The notes beneath the pieces are model-generated. The model did not search any database and was not told the DNA's origin. It saw nothing but the letters and a program-made list of their open reading frames with translations. Shown here piece by piece: positions 33,727 to 33,843 of a stretch of 33,843 bases of DNA. This DNA is from Calditrichota bacterium (lineage in GTDB: Bacteria > Calditrichota > Calditrichia > Calditrichales > J004). The translations under genes were made by a program, and so were the position numbers. How positions within the stretch are numbered: position 1 is the first letter of the stretch; every line of letters begins with the position of its first letter. Location of the stretch: contig JAJRVW010000076.1 in NCBI GenBank assembly GCA_024277115.1, positions 1 through 33,843 of the forward strand, written 5' to 3'.

Positions 33727-33843
33727 ACACATTAATTGTTAATTATGCACAAGCCTTCTCAAATTCCATGGGACTGATATAACCAATCGCCGAATGCCTG
33801 CGCTTTCTGTTATAAAACACTTCAATATACTCAAATATGGCTG
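33705..33843 (-). mobile_element. IS3-family insertion sequence, one end only
   Basis: The left boundary is placed near 33705, where similarity between the two paralogues stops and a terminal-inverted-repeat-like TGGTCTTGCCCACAAAAAG begins, running on to TAGACACA. The transposase gene on the minus strand starts beyond the window edge. The other end and any target duplication are outside the window. Confidence 0.75.
33743..33843 (-). CDS. IS3-family transposase OrfB, C-terminal end (partial)
   Basis: Translation of the minus strand up to the stop at 33743-33745 gives [20 protein letters not shown] followed by [11 protein letters not shown]. The string [16 protein letters not shown] is the hallmark C-terminus of IS3-family integrase-type transposases (OrfB). 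Only the last 33 residues lie in the window. The rest, including the DDE catalytic residues, is beyond the edge, so the activity of the element cannot be judged. Confidence 0.92.
   Translation of the reverse strand, partial: AIFEYIEVFYNRKRRHSAIGYISPMEFEKACA

Overview
The window looks like chromosomal DNA of a free-living, moderately AT-rich Gram-negative bacterium from the FCB side of the tree, most likely Calditrichota, Ignavibacteriota or a relative. The evidence is two exported proteins ending in a type IX secretion (Por) sorting domain with the YPNPFNP signature, an outer-membrane lipid transport (MCE/Mla) operon, and a ketol-acid reductoisomerase that resembles the Ilv5 type. Several promoters fit a normal sigma-70 pattern (TTGACA-like, 17 bp, TATA-like) rather than the Bacteroidota -33/-7 pattern. 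The phylum is an inference from these traits; no rRNA is present.

Layout. 1-4.8 kb: a periplasmic lytic transglycosylase with a helical-repeat N-terminus, a DUF72 protein and an NtrC-type response regulator. 4.9-9.4 kb: a run of three exported proteins (an M23-like protein with a T9SS tail, an unrecognised secreted protein, and a DUF1028-TPR protein). 9.4-12.1 kb: a TetR regulator and an alpha/beta hydrolase with matching operator-like dyads in front of both, then a metallo-beta-lactamase-fold lipoprotein. 12.1-20.6 kb: the branched-chain amino acid locus ilvE-ilvD-ilvB-ilvN-ilvC-ilvA. It is preceded by a textbook ribosome-mediated attenuator: an 18-residue leader peptide made mainly of Ile, Leu and Val, an antiterminator arm just after its stop codon, and a strong terminator. 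20.9-24.4 kb: an MCE/Mla lipid transport operon (MlaD-like, PqiC-like lipoprotein, STAS-MlaE fusion, MlaF). 24.4-28.6 kb: DUF493 and DUF1353-like proteins, a spore-photoproduct-lyase-type radical SAM protein, a DUF433/DUF5615 toxin-antitoxin pair and an MFS transporter. 28.6-33.8 kb: a surface protein with eight 16-residue repeats, a LOG-family enzyme, a large T9SS-exported beta-propeller protein, and a second paralogue of it cut off by an IS3-family element that runs off the window edge.

The ilv enzymes together convert threonine and pyruvate to isoleucine and valine, and the leader peptide reads out the pathway's end products. Two conserved genes carry single-base lesions: ilvB has a -1 frameshift in an A5 run, and the MCE-associated lipoprotein has an amber codon inside its signal peptide. 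These could be consensus-sequence errors or real lesions and should be checked against reads. The strongest regulatory finding is the ilv attenuator, which uses a very simple architecture: the terminating ribosome itself would mask the antiterminator arm.
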